Source of the DNA: CAYPSN01 sp041907025
Lineage (GTDB): Bacteria; Patescibacteriota; Saccharimonadia; CAILAD01; JADZBC01
Direction of reading: 5' to 3'
Assembly (NCBI GenBank): GCA_041907025.1
Contig: JAYRIB010000019.1
Span: 1 to 35,839, forward strand
Length of the DNA stretch: 35,839 bases
Within the stretch, counting starts at the first letter, position 1; every line of letters begins with the position of its first letter. The position numbers and the translations under genes are program-made. Under the pieces are notes generated by a model, which did not search any database, was not told where the DNA came from, and saw only the letters and a list, made by a program, of their open reading frames with translations. This document shows positions 14,163-22,783 of the stretch, one piece after another.

Positions 14163-14930
14163 TTACAGTCCCAGGTATGCGTCTAAAAGCACTTGGCCGA
14201 CGAACAGTCCAATGAACGTACCTATAATCAAGAAAGGCCCTAGCGGAATGACGTCTTTACGCGTCTTCCTCTTAGTTGCTATCAACACTATCGAAGCCAG
14301 CGCAGCAATGTTAAAGCTAAAGAACACTGCCGTGATTAATTGTGACGTGTTGAGCATTAAGCCCATTACTAACCCTAAGCGAATGTCGCCATCCCCTAGC
14401 CATTTGCCCCTTGAGAACCCCCATAGAGCTGCAAAGAAGCCAGCAAAAACCAACGCACCCAGACCACGTGCCAAGAGTACATTTTGACCAAAGTAGGTGC
14501 CGAGTAGTAACGCGTAGAATACAGCAATAGCGATCGCGGGCAGCATAAAGGCATCGGGCAGCAGCATCCAGCGCCAGTCGTACACGGCGCTGGCAACAAG
14601 AAGACCTGTAACGAGTAACCAGATTATGAGACTAAATACAGCAAGCGTGCTGTTGACGCCCCAAAACACGTAGAGGCCGGCAAACAGAAGACCCGTTATA
14701 AGTTCCACTAGGGGGTACTGTGCGGAAATGCGTTTGCCACAGCCCCTACACGTGCCGCGCTGCAATGCGTAGCTCAGCAATGGCATGAGTTCATACCAGG
14801 CTAGTTGTTTGTGGCATTTAGGGCACTCTGAGCGGCCTGTAACGAAGCTTTTGCCGCTATGGGTACGCAGAACGACGACGTTGATGAAGCTACCCATAAG
14901 TAAGCCAAAAAGACCAAAGAGAACCACCAT
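14163..14930 (-). CDS. pilD: Prepilin peptidase (PilD-like)
   Basis: 255 residues. N-terminal part with GSFINVVVLR and the zinc-type Cys pairs CPKC (36-39) and CRGC (61-64), then a polytopic domain with about 7 helices. The aspartyl protease motifs are visible: LLPD in the first half and GDGDIRLG (GxGD type) in the second. It cleaves prepilins after Gly and methylates the new N-terminus. The ATG shares one base with the stop of pilin 2. Confidence 0.95.
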   Translation of the reverse strand: MVVLFGLFGLLMGSFINVVVLRTHSGKSFVTGRSECPKCHKQLAWYELMPLLSYALQRGTCRGCGKRISAQYPLVELITGLLFAGLYVFWGVNSTLAVFSLIIWLLVTGLLVASAVYDWRWMLLPDAFMLPAIAIAVFYALLLGTYFGQNVLLARGLGALVFAGFFAALWGFSRGKWLGDGDIRLGLVMGLMLNTSQLITAVFFSFNIAALASIVLIATKRKTRKDVIPLGPFLIIGTFIGLFVGQVLLDAYLGL

Positions 14931-15361
14931 TACGGCGAATACGTGTATTTACCTGATTCCAAAGGAGTTATGATGGTATATTTACCAGTAGATGGGGAGT
15001 CTAAAACGTAGTAGATTAGCCCTGTAAATCCATAGTATGGGTCTGCCGAACCCGCCCTTGCACGCATACTGTATGGTGAACCAGTCGAAGGGTCTTTAAA
15101 CTTACTTTGATCAAGGTATCCCTTATTAAAGAGCTCGTTAACTAGCATATCGTCAGTAGCTGGCGGTAAAGCGCCATTATTGTTCGCAGCCCACTGCTCT
15201 ATAGCTGTAGCTAGCTTTTGAGTGTCGGCGCGGCGAGTGGTGTCTCGTCCATTACGCTGCGCAGCACTAGCAGCCACAAACACGAGCGAGATTATAAGCC
15301 CGGCTATGGCGAGCACAATCACGAGTTCTACGAGAGTAAAGCCTTTTTTGAATTTCTGCAT
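14930..15361 (-). CDS. Type IV pilin 2
   Basis: 143 residues. Short basic leader MQKFKKG7|F8TLVE with Glu12, hydrophobic helix (VIVLAIAGLIISLVFVAASA), amphipathic continuation with RRADTQKLATAIEQWAANN, small C-terminal domain rich in Tyr/Gly/Ser without Cys. It is separated from pilin 1 by an attenuator-like terminator (15397-15429), so it should be expressed less than pilin 1. Upstream there are two tandem GCATAAG copies and a weak -10 (TACTAA) 9 bases from the ATG. It may be a second major or a minor pilin. Confidence 0.88.
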   Translation of the reverse strand: MQKFKKGFTLVELVIVLAIAGLIISLVFVAASAAQRNGRDTTRRADTQKLATAIEQWAANNNGALPPATDDMLVNELFNKGYLDQSKFKDPSTGSPYSMRARAGSADPYYGFTGLIYYVLDSPSTGKYTIITPLESGKYTYSP

Positions 15362-15396
15362 GCCTCTACTTTAGTACAATGCTTATGCTTATGCAA

Positions 15397-15429
15397 TCTA
15401 AAAAGCATCCATTATGGACGCTTTTTAGA
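15397..15429 (-). terminator. Hairpin between the two pilin genes
   Basis: TCTAAAAAGCATCC pairs with GGACGCTTTTTAGA (14 bp, one G-U) around ATTAT. The symmetric A/T runs make it usable in both directions. On the minus strand it is a terminator or attenuator 31 bases after pilin 1. Confidence 0.85.
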
Positions 15430-15459
15430 TGTATAAATCAATTACTTACAAAAGTCAGC

Positions 15460-15921
15460 TTATGATGTCTTGCAGATTGACTTGTTAGCTGTCTCACTCC
15501 AGTATACAACCGCAATCTGCGTGCTACCGCCACCGCTACCAAGTGCCCCGTTTGCTGCGCACGTGCCGCCGATTAGGAATCTTGATGTACTTATTGATGC
15601 AGCGTTACCAGCAGTACTTAAAGTGAAGGGGTTCCCACGCCCATCCTTTACTTCCGCTACAGGTATATAGTTAGTAGTAAAGTCAGTCATTGTGACTCCA
15701 GCAGTGGGCGCGTTATTGTTATTATCACTTAAATAGGACTGATATCGAGCTATCACTTTAGCGGCTCCATCTAGGCTTGCGTTGTCTCTTTGGCTTTTTT
15801 GCGCACCGGCAATTGCCAAGAAGACAATTACCAAGATCAATGCCGCTATGGCAAGCACGATCACGACTTCGATGAGTGTGAAGCCTTTTTTGTCTTTTCT
15901 TAGGTTTTGTAATAATTTCAT
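15460..15921 (-). CDS. Type IV pilin 1, probable major pilin
   Basis: 153 residues. Leader MKLLQNLRKDKKG13|F14TLIE with Glu18, helix VVIVLAIAALILVIVFLAIAGA, then AKVIARYQSYL and a C-terminal domain with two Cys (GGTCAANG and the SICKTS end) that can form the usual disulfide loop. A strong AAAGGAG site, a candidate private promoter (15961-15989) and a terminator right after it suggest it is the abundant subunit. Retraction by PilT would depolymerise it. Confidence 0.88.
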   Translation of the reverse strand: MKLLQNLRKDKKGFTLIEVVIVLAIAALILVIVFLAIAGAQKSQRDNASLDGAAKVIARYQSYLSDNNNNAPTAGVTMTDFTTNYIPVAEVKDGRGNPFTLSTAGNAASISTSRFLIGGTCAANGALGSGGGSTQIAVVYWSETANKSICKTS

Positions 15922-15960
15922 ACTGTCTCCTTTGTAATATTGTCTAAAGTTCTTATGCTA

Positions 15961-15989
15961 AGATTAGTTGATTCGTTACCCTGCGTCAA
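15961..15989 (-). promoter_or_regulatory. Candidate promoter of pilin 1
   Basis: Minus strand: -35 TTGACG (15989-15984), 17-base spacer, weak -10 TAATCT (15966-15961). A GCATAAG copy lies at 15958-15952, so a different -10 further downstream (around GACAATAT) is possible. Confidence 0.4.
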
Positions 15990-15992
15990 GCC

Positions 15993-17240
15993 TTATTTTG
16001 TCTGCACACTACTGGATGGACTAGCATCGATTCCCCCACCAACCAAACTGTAGACTGGCAGCAAAATAGCGGCGATCATAAAGAACACCATGCCACCTAG
16101 CAAGATCATCATGGCAGGCTCTATGATGGTGGCGAGATTCTTGACCGTCTGATCCACCTCGTCTTCGAAGAACGTAGCGACTTTATCCAACATATCGCCA
16201 AGGGTACCAGAGTCCTCCCCTATGCGAATCATCTGTGGCACCAACGGCAATACATATTTGTGACCCGTGAGCGTGCTCGATAACGCCTTACCACCCTTCA
16301 CCTGCTTGGCCGCGCCATCAATGATGTCTTTGATAATCACATTGTTGACCGCCTCGCCGGTGATGTCGAGCGCGTCGAGCATAGGCACGCCACTGGCCAC
16401 TAGTGAGCCCATAGTGCGCGCAAACCGCGCCATGTAGACCTTACGGAACAGCTTGCCAAAGATTGGGGCATTGATCTTAAACCGATCGAGCGTCTTGCGC
16501 CCACTTGGCGACTGCACCCAAGCCCGAATGCCAAACACGACCGCAATGGTCATAAGGAGCGTCAGCCACCAGTATTTAATGGTAAACTGCGAAACACCCA
16601 GCAGAATGCTGGTATAAATTGGTAGCTCCTTACCTAAGCTGCCATATAGGGTGGTGATCTGTGGCAGTACGTATACCAGCATGAAGCCAATTACCACCAC
16701 TATGACTGCAAAGACGAGTATAGGGTAAATCAGCGCGCCACGAACCTTAGAGGCAATGGCAAGCTCCTTTTCCTGCTGGGTGGCTAGGCGTTCCAGAGTG
16801 ACGTCCAGCGTACCGGATGATTCACCAGCTTTTACTAAGCTTACGTAGGTTTTATTGAACACTGCTGGGTACTGGCCAAATGATTCGGCCAGCGTAGTAC
16901 CACCCTCGACCGAAGCAACGATCTTCTGTAGTATGTCCTTGAACTTCTCGCTCGTAACTTGATCTACCGCAGTAGCGAGTGCCTGCGTAATCGGTAAACC
17001 AGCTTTAATCAGTGTCGAGAGCTGGCGCGTAAATATCACCCGCTCCTTGGCGCTTACCCGCTCGAGCGAAGCTAAGTTAATACCAAGAAAACCACCCGTG
17101 TTGGCTGGCACGATCTTGACGGGCACTAAGTCCTTTTGCATCAGCAGGTCGGCCGCGGCAACCTCACTGTCAGCCTGGATGCTACCTTTGATTACCTGCC
17201 CGGAGGCCTGCTCGCGGGCTGTGTATGTAAAGTCCAGCAT
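15993..17240 (-). CDS. pilC: Type IV pilus inner-membrane platform protein PilC
   Basis: 415 residues, usual length. N-terminal FTYTAREQASGQVIKG (the GspF/PilC opening), two GspF domains (about 70-195 and 275-400) each with ESSGTLD/EDSGTLGDML motifs, and three membrane helices (about 170-195, 225-245, 375-400). It connects the motor ATPases PilB and PilT to the growing fibre. It starts 3 bases after pilT, within the pilM-to-pilC operon. Confidence 0.95.
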   Translation of the reverse strand: MLDFTYTAREQASGQVIKGSIQADSEVAAADLLMQKDLVPVKIVPANTGGFLGINLASLERVSAKERVIFTRQLSTLIKAGLPITQALATAVDQVTSEKFKDILQKIVASVEGGTTLAESFGQYPAVFNKTYVSLVKAGESSGTLDVTLERLATQQEKELAIASKVRGALIYPILVFAVIVVVIGFMLVYVLPQITTLYGSLGKELPIYTSILLGVSQFTIKYWWLTLLMTIAVVFGIRAWVQSPSGRKTLDRFKINAPIFGKLFRKVYMARFARTMGSLVASGVPMLDALDITGEAVNNVIIKDIIDGAAKQVKGGKALSSTLTGHKYVLPLVPQMIRIGEDSGTLGDMLDKVATFFEDEVDQTVKNLATIIEPAMMILLGGMVFFMIAAILLPVYSLVGGGIDASPSSSVQTK

Positions 17241-17243
17241 CGC

Positions 17244-18314
17244 CTAACCCCTCATAAGCCGCTCGAGCTCTGCCGGGTCTACCGCAAAGTTTTTGGCCTC
17301 TTCATAAGTAATCTTGCCAGATTGGATCAGCGAAACCAGTGTGCGATCCATGGTCTGCATACCGTACTCAGCGCCAGTCTGGATGGCCGCATCGAGTTGG
17401 TGGGTTTTGGCGTCACGAACAATGTTACGCACCGCCGCAGTTGCTACCATAATCTCGGCAGCCGCTACTCGCCCGCCCCCAACCATAGGAATAAGCCGTT
17501 GAGCCACAATCGCCTGCACAATGCCCGCCAGCTGCACGCGGATTTGCTGCTGCTGGGATGGCGGGAAGACATCAATTATACGATCGATCGTCTGGGCGGC
17601 CGAGTTGGTATGCAACGTAGCCAGTACCAGGTGACCCGTCTCAGCAATAGTAATAGCGGCGGCAATAGTCTCGAGGTCACGCATTTCACCAATCAGCACT
17701 ACGTCTGGGTCTTCACGCAGAGCTGAACGTAAGGCTGGGGCAAAGCCATTGGTGTCAAAGTGGACTTCGCGTTGCACTACAATCGACTTTTTGTGCTGAT
17801 GCTCGTACTCTATTGGATCTTCGATTGTAACGATGTGAAGGGCCTTGTTGCGGTTAATCAGGTCCACCATAGCTGCAAGCGTGGTAGATTTACCAGAACC
17901 AGTTGGGCCCGTTACTAGTACTAAGCCACGTGGGTAATCGGTGAACTTACTGACCACCTCCGGCATGCCCAGCTCTTCGAGCGTGCGGATCTTGGTCGGG
18001 ATAAGGCGCAAAGCAATAGCCAAGTTACCTTTTTCGTGAAAGGCGTTTACCCTAAAGCGCCCCTTGGTACCAAAGGCAAATGAAAAATCGAGCTCGCGGT
18101 CCTTAATGAGCATCTTCTTTTGGTCTTCATTGAGCAGCGTATAAGCCAAGCCCTCGACGTCGACTGGCTTGAGCACAGCTACCTCGGGAATAGGGCGCAA
18201 GGCACCATCAACACGAATCATCGGCGGCAGGCCAACTTGCAAGTGCAAGTCGGACGCATCGCGTTTAATTACTTCTTCTAAAAATGGCTCGATCCTGAGC
18301 TGAGTCGAATCCAT
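17244..18314 (-). CDS. pilT: Pilus retraction ATPase PilT
   Basis: 356 residues. Walker A GPTGSGKSTT (about 136-145), Asp box with IEDPIEYEH, Walker B VVLIGEMRD, His box TGHLVLATLHTNSA, and the PilT-specific C-terminus following IVAQRLIPM. Hexameric ATPase expected to power fibre retraction and twitching. AAGGAGGG before the ATG; its start is 9 bases downstream of the pilB stop. The presence of PilT argues for dynamic pili rather than a secretion-only pseudopilus. Confidence 0.96.
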   Translation of the reverse strand: MDSTQLRIEPFLEEVIKRDASDLHLQVGLPPMIRVDGALRPIPEVAVLKPVDVEGLAYTLLNEDQKKMLIKDRELDFSFAFGTKGRFRVNAFHEKGNLAIALRLIPTKIRTLEELGMPEVVSKFTDYPRGLVLVTGPTGSGKSTTLAAMVDLINRNKALHIVTIEDPIEYEHQHKKSIVVQREVHFDTNGFAPALRSALREDPDVVLIGEMRDLETIAAAITIAETGHLVLATLHTNSAAQTIDRIIDVFPPSQQQQIRVQLAGIVQAIVAQRLIPMVGGGRVAAAEIMVATAAVRNIVRDAKTHQLDAAIQTGAEYGMQTMDRTLVSLIQSGKITYEEAKNFAVDPAELERLMRG

Positions 18315-18323
18315 CCGCCCTCC

Positions 18324-20135
18324 TTAATAATCGCTTGCTACTCTTGAAACTTCCTCGAGCGTGGTGAGACCAAGTAATACCTTAAGCATACCGTCCTGCT
18401 GCATGGTAAGCATGCCGTCAGCCTGAGCTTGCTTCTGAATGTCACTTGTCGTTGCGTGCTGTACAAGTAGCTTCTCCATGGCCTCATTGAGCTCGAACAC
18501 CTCATAAATCCCGGTGCGCCCCTTATAGCCATCACTGCACTGCGAACAACCCTCCCCCTTATACAAAGTATAAGCTTTTTCATTGTAGATTGGCAAATTC
18601 TCGTATCCAAGCTCGGCTTCTTTGGCAGCCGACTCGGCCTCATTTTTGGGGAGCACCGCCCCCAACACGCGGTTGACCATCTGAGTAGCGGCCTGGGTAG
18701 ACTCAAACGGCTTCTTGCAGTTATCGCAGACCTTGCGCACCAAACGCTGGCCAATCACCGTATTGACCGTTGAAGCAATCAGGAATGGTTCGATTTTCAT
18801 ATCGAGCATTCTCGGCAAAACGCCCGAAGCCGAGTTAGTGTGGAGGGTGGAGAGCACAATGTGTCCCGTTAGCGCTGCCTGCACGGCTAAGTCGGCTGTC
18901 TCGTGGTCACGAATCTCCCCCACCATGATCACATTCGGGTCCTGGCGCAAGATTGAGCGCAGGCCAGAGGCAAAGGTTAGTCCCACTGCAGGGTTTACTT
19001 GGATCTGGTTAATGCCATCGATCTTATATTCCACCGGATCTTCTAGGGTGATGATATTAATGGCCACATTCTTGATCTCCTGGATCACAGCATAGAGTGT
19101 AGTTGACTTACCAGACCCCGTTGGTCCAGTCGAGAGGATCATGCCATGTGGCTTCTTCATGCCTTGCTCGATTAAACGCAGTGAGCGACCCCGAAAGCCA
19201 AGGCTATCTAAGCTCATGAGTGACTCTGATTTGTCGAGAATACGCATCACTACCTGCTCACCATGGGTAATAGGTGCAATCGCGATACGCAAGTCGACCT
19301 CCCTGTCGCCGACTTTGTACTGGGCTTCACCGTCTTGCGGGATGCGGTGCTCATCGATCTTGAGGTTAGAGAGAATCTTAATACGTGAAATCAACGGTGG
19401 CTCGGTGGTTTTAGGCAACGTCATGGCGTCCTGCAAAATGCCGTCGATGCGAAAACGAATTTTAAGCTCGGTCTCGCGCGGCTCGATGTGAATGTCCGAG
19501 GCCTTAGAATTAATGGCGTACTCCAGTATGGCGTTAAGCGCGCGCGTAATGGGCGCGTCCTGAACCAGGTTCTCGACGTCCTTAGCCGTATCTTTAAACG
19601 ATTTCTGCTCTTTAGCTGGCTGGCCTTCAGCGCTCGCCTGTTGACTAGCAGCGGCCTGGTTAAGCACCTGGGCAACCTCCGCCCCCAAGCCCTCCGTGTA
19701 GTTACCCACCACCTCTTCGATTTGTTGCTTGGCTGCCAAAAACGTCTTGACACTATAGCCCGTTTTACGGGCAATAAAATCAACCGCCTGCAAGTTGGCC
19801 GGATCAACCATGGCTACTGAGAGCTCACTACCATTAAGCTCAAATGGTACCGCCAAGTACGTAGCGGCGACATCGCGTGGCAGTAGCTTGAGGACCTTTT
19901 GATCAATTTGCCGATCTTTGAGCTCCACATACGGAACGCCCGAGCTCAGGGCAATCAGCTTAGTGCCGTCTTCATCACTCAGTAATTTACGCTCAATCAA
20001 AACCTCCAGAAGTGACTTGGTGGAATTAGCCACTTCGTCTTTGGCCAAGGTCATGTCGGCATAACTCACCAAGCGGTTATCGATGAGCAGCTTCTCTATT
20101 TTTTGAGCTGTTTCTTGGGAAAGCACCTGCGCCAC
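18324..20135 (-). CDS. pilB: Pilus extension ATPase PilB
   Basis: 603 residues from a GTG start behind AAAGG. N-terminal GspE-N domain (about 40-150), Walker A GPTGSGKSTT (about 336-345), NIITLEDPVEY, Walker B VIMVGEIRDHETA, GHIVLSTLHTNSA, and the tetra-Cys zinc site (CDNC and CSQC) that separates PilB/GspE from PilT. A short Ala/Gln-rich linker lies near residues 160-185. It drives pilus assembly at the cytoplasmic face with PilC. Confidence 0.96.
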   Translation of the reverse strand: MAQVLSQETAQKIEKLLIDNRLVSYADMTLAKDEVANSTKSLLEVLIERKLLSDEDGTKLIALSSGVPYVELKDRQIDQKVLKLLPRDVAATYLAVPFELNGSELSVAMVDPANLQAVDFIARKTGYSVKTFLAAKQQIEEVVGNYTEGLGAEVAQVLNQAAASQQASAEGQPAKEQKSFKDTAKDVENLVQDAPITRALNAILEYAINSKASDIHIEPRETELKIRFRIDGILQDAMTLPKTTEPPLISRIKILSNLKIDEHRIPQDGEAQYKVGDREVDLRIAIAPITHGEQVVMRILDKSESLMSLDSLGFRGRSLRLIEQGMKKPHGMILSTGPTGSGKSTTLYAVIQEIKNVAINIITLEDPVEYKIDGINQIQVNPAVGLTFASGLRSILRQDPNVIMVGEIRDHETADLAVQAALTGHIVLSTLHTNSASGVLPRMLDMKIEPFLIASTVNTVIGQRLVRKVCDNCKKPFESTQAATQMVNRVLGAVLPKNEAESAAKEAELGYENLPIYNEKAYTLYKGEGCSQCSDGYKGRTGIYEVFELNEAMEKLLVQHATTSDIQKQAQADGMLTMQQDGMLKVLLGLTTLEEVSRVASDY

Positions 20136-20142
20136 CTTTGAG

Positions 20143-20382
20143 TTATTGAATTATTGGTTTTGCTGCCGAGTCGGTTGGTGTGATGTCTGGCGTAAAGTCC
20201 TTAACATCATTCTTTAGTGTTCCTAATTGTGCCTGGTCAAAGGTTGACTCCACAGGGCGTGGCACCTCTACCTGCACCCCGTTATCCTTAGCTGGTGGCA
20301 CAAAGTAGCGATAAATGAATGCACTCGCAATCAGCAGGATAGTTACAGATATTATCAGGGTTATTACATCACGTTTCTTCAT
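20143..20382 (-). CDS. Small bitopic protein of the pilus operon
   Basis: 79 residues: one transmembrane helix (about 7-27, VITLIISVTILLIASAFIYRYF) and a short extracytoplasmic tail with Pro/Asp/Val-rich sequence. It overlaps pilO by ATGA and ends 7 bases before pilB, the slot occupied by pilP in diderm bacteria. It has no lipobox Cys and no HR domain, so it is not a recognisable PilP. A monoderm cell has no PilQ to contact, so it may be a reduced alignment-complex subunit. Confidence 0.75.
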   Translation of the reverse strand: MKKRDVITLIISVTILLIASAFIYRYFVPPAKDNGVQVEVPRPVESTFDQAQLGTLKNDVKDFTPDITPTDSAAKPIIQ

Positions 20383-21071
20383 TTGAGTGGCTCCATAGTG
20401 CTGGTTATGCTGGCCTGTGGGCGCCAGTAGGTCTTCATGCTTAAACTAGCTGACACCGTTCCTGAGTTGCCCGACAGCGTCATGTTTGTAAAGTTCATGA
20501 CCCGAGCTGAACGCTCAGTGTTCTCTAGGAAGGTAAAGATCTTGTCGTATGGCCCCTCAAGACTGACGGTAAAGCCGAGCACAGTTGCACTGGTGGCAGC
20601 TGCAGGTGTATTGCCGCTCCCGGCAGCTGCTGGAGCTGGCGCAGCGCTGGTGGACTGCGTCACAGATGTCACGCGTACGTTGCTTTCCTTACCTATCTGC
20701 TCAATACTGGCGATTAAGCGCTTATAGTCCTCGCTGGTTGGTACGGCGCGCAGGATCAGGTCGGCATCACTCAGGTTATTAGCGCCCTTTTGAGTAATTG
20801 CAGTGTAGTTTGGTTTAAGTTGCTCAAGCGCGGCCTGCTTCTTCTTGAGAGAGCTTATCAGTTGATCCTGAGCTTTTATCTCGTTTGCTTGTTTCACATA
20901 CGCACCCGTAAAGCGGTAGATAAAGTAGCCCCCTATCAACACCACACCAATCGAAACGGCAATCATGATGGTCAGGAAATTCTTGGTGGCAAGCTTATCA
21001 TTGAGCGAGATAGGCGTCTTTGGGTGCTCTATCTTCTTAACCTTAGTTGAGGCTGGTTGTGCTGGCGTCAT
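20379..21071 (-). CDS. pilO: Pilus alignment subunit PilO-like
   Basis: 230 residues: cytoplasmic tail, one transmembrane helix (about 33-54), a coiled-coil stretch (ANEIKAQDQLISSLKKKQAALEQLK) and an alpha/beta C-terminal domain with SLEGPYDKIFTFLENTERSARVMNF, the typical PilO hallmark. An Ala/Pro/Ser-rich linker sits at about 145-165. It overlaps pilN and the small gene by 4 bases on each side. It partners PilN. Confidence 0.88.
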   Translation of the reverse strand: MTPAQPASTKVKKIEHPKTPISLNDKLATKNFLTIMIAVSIGVVLIGGYFIYRFTGAYVKQANEIKAQDQLISSLKKKQAALEQLKPNYTAITQKGANNLSDADLILRAVPTSEDYKRLIASIEQIGKESNVRVTSVTQSTSAAPAPAAAGSGNTPAAATSATVLGFTVSLEGPYDKIFTFLENTERSARVMNFTNMTLSGNSGTVSASLSMKTYWRPQASITSTMEPLK

Positions 21072-21676
21072 GATTTGCTCCCCCCTTGTTTAGTTTTAAA
21101 CAGGCTAGGATCAACCTTGAAGGTCATACTAAAGGTTACCTTGGAAGCTGTAGCGTCGTTACTAACTGAGTTTATTTTAACGTCACTAAAGAGCGGTTTA
21201 CGAGCCAGGTTAGGTTGCGGCTTAAAGTTCACGTTATACTCCTCGAGCGCGTTCGAGAACACACTCACCTGCTTAATACTGGTGGTGATACCACTAATGG
21301 TGGCGGTGTAGTCGTCGGCCAGTGCAAAGCTCGAGACGGTGACGTCGCTCGGAATGGTGTTACCAAAATTACTGAAGATCTCACTGGCGTAAAGGCGGTT
21401 GGCATGTAGGCTGGCGAATACATCGAGATGCTCTTGTAGTGTCGCTGCGCCCTGCTCCATATCTTTGGACTTTGCAATGTCGGCTTTGAGATCCGAGATT
21501 GTGCCGTTGTTTACCGTCGACACCGTGGCGTTATAGGCCATAAGCAGTAGTAGCGTAGCAATGATAGTGACCACAACAATGCATATAGCAATCATGACCG
21601 TGGTGGCCAGCCGCTTACGCTGCATATCCTGGAGTTTGCTCAAGCGGGCTTCGGGAAGTAGGTTAATAAGTATCAT
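21068..21676 (-). CDS. pilN: Pilus alignment subunit PilN-like
   Basis: 202 residues. The N-terminal INLLP motif (4-8), known as the docking peptide for PilM, is present, followed by a membrane helix (about 27-50), a coiled-coil region (ISDLKADIAKSKDMEQGAATLQ) and a C-terminal domain with VTVSSFALADD. It overlaps pilO (4 bases) and pilM (1 base). Confidence 0.9.
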   Translation of the reverse strand: MILINLLPEARLSKLQDMQRKRLATTVMIAICIVVVTIIATLLLLMAYNATVSTVNNGTISDLKADIAKSKDMEQGAATLQEHLDVFASLHANRLYASEIFSNFGNTIPSDVTVSSFALADDYTATISGITTSIKQVSVFSNALEEYNVNFKPQPNLARKPLFSDVKINSVSNDATASKVTFSMTFKVDPSLFKTKQGGSKS

Positions 21677-22716
21677 TAGGCCATTCCTCGCATTGCCAGT
21701 CCAAGTGCGCTCGCGTATGACAGTGCTAGTGGCGTTAGTTTATCTTCCAAGCTCGAAGGGTAGCTGATGTTGTTCCACGGATTCCCAATCTCGACCATAA
21801 TACCAGTCGCATTGGCCAGGTAGGCTGGTAAGCCAGGTAGGGCCGCTGTGCCACCAGTCATAACGATCTTTCCCACCTTGAGGTCGGGGTTAGACTCGTG
21901 GAAGTAATTAATCGATTTGGTAATCTCCTCTACCACGGTATCAATGGCTGGCTTGAGGGCCGCGTAAACTTGCCCTTCCAGGTTGGTCTGCACCAAACCA
22001 AACTTATGCATAAACTGCTGAGCCTGGGGTTCATCGAGGCCAAGATTCTGTGCCAGTACCCGAACCATAGTGCGCGAACCGGCGTTGGCCGAGCGAATCA
22101 AGCGCGGGGCTTGATCAGTTACAATCGCCATGTCAGTTGCTACCGAACCAAAGTCTATCACCATAAGTGGCTCATGTCCGGGCGTGAGCAGTGAGCGCGT
22201 CTGCGCGATTGGGTTTATCTCGAGTGCAATGAGCTCTAGCCCAGCTTTTTGCATGATGTTTAAGTATTTATTAGCCAGCGAGATTGGGGCAGCTACCAGA
22301 AGCACCTCTATCTCATCTTCGCTGTCAGCCTTGGGGCCAATCACTACCCAGTCGAGCTTAACCTGGTCAATTGCCATAGGAATGTATTTGTCGGCCTGGA
22401 AACGCACAGCGTTGACCAACTCTTCATGACTGAGCTTGGGCATGGTTATAACCGCCGCGTAGGAAAAGTTCGACGGCAAGGCTGCTACGACGTTCTTGGT
22501 CGAAACACGCGCGTCCTCCACTAATTGTCTGATCATCTGAGCCAGCTTGTCTTGGTCGACTGGCGAATCACTAGCCAGCAGATTAGGCGGCAACTCCATG
22601 TCGCCATAGGTAAGTAGGCTTGGCTTGCCATGCATTTGCTTAAGCTGCGCCAGCTTAATACTACTCGCCCCCAGATCGAGTCCAAAAAAGTTTTCTTCTT
22701 CCGTAAATAAACTCAT
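21676..22716 (-). CDS. pilM: Actin-like pilus protein PilM
   Basis: 346 residues. Actin/FtsA-fold ATPase: phosphate-1 motif GLDLGASSIKLAQL near the N-terminus, DFGSVATDMAIV (phosphate 2), and MTGGTAALPGL (adenosine motif). Cytoplasmic; binds the PilN INLLP tail. An extended -10 (22724-22732) 7 bases from the ATG suggests a leaderless transcript for the pilM-N-O-(small)-B-T-C operon. Confidence 0.95.
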   Translation of the reverse strand: MSLFTEEENFFGLDLGASSIKLAQLKQMHGKPSLLTYGDMELPPNLLASDSPVDQDKLAQMIRQLVEDARVSTKNVVAALPSNFSYAAVITMPKLSHEELVNAVRFQADKYIPMAIDQVKLDWVVIGPKADSEDEIEVLLVAAPISLANKYLNIMQKAGLELIALEINPIAQTRSLLTPGHEPLMVIDFGSVATDMAIVTDQAPRLIRSANAGSRTMVRVLAQNLGLDEPQAQQFMHKFGLVQTNLEGQVYAALKPAIDTVVEEITKSINYFHESNPDLKVGKIVMTGGTAALPGLPAYLANATGIMVEIGNPWNNISYPSSLEDKLTPLALSYASALGLAMRGMA

Positions 22717-22723
22717 ATAGCCT

Positions 22724-22732
22724 ATATTAGCA
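22724..22732 (-). promoter_or_regulatory. Extended -10 promoter of the pilM operon
   Basis: Minus strand TGCTAATAT, 7 bases before the ATG at 22716. Confidence 0.5.
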
Positions 22733-22759
22733 TAAGTACTATGAAGTTATAAGCCTGGC

Positions 22760-22777
22760 GTTGTGAGTTTTCACAAC
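22760..22777 (-). terminator. Hairpin after the giant surface protein gene
   Basis: GTTGTGA pairs with TCACAAC (7 bp, 4-base loop), 6 bases after the stop at 22784. No T run follows, so it may be an attenuator or an mRNA-stabilising hairpin rather than a terminator. Confidence 0.4.
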
Positions 22778-22783
22778 CGGCCA

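Noticed and set aside
15381..15394. Tandem GCTTATGC repeat as the start of a CRISPR or repeat array
   Set aside because: Only two adjacent 6-base-period copies with no spacers; better explained as a promoter element.
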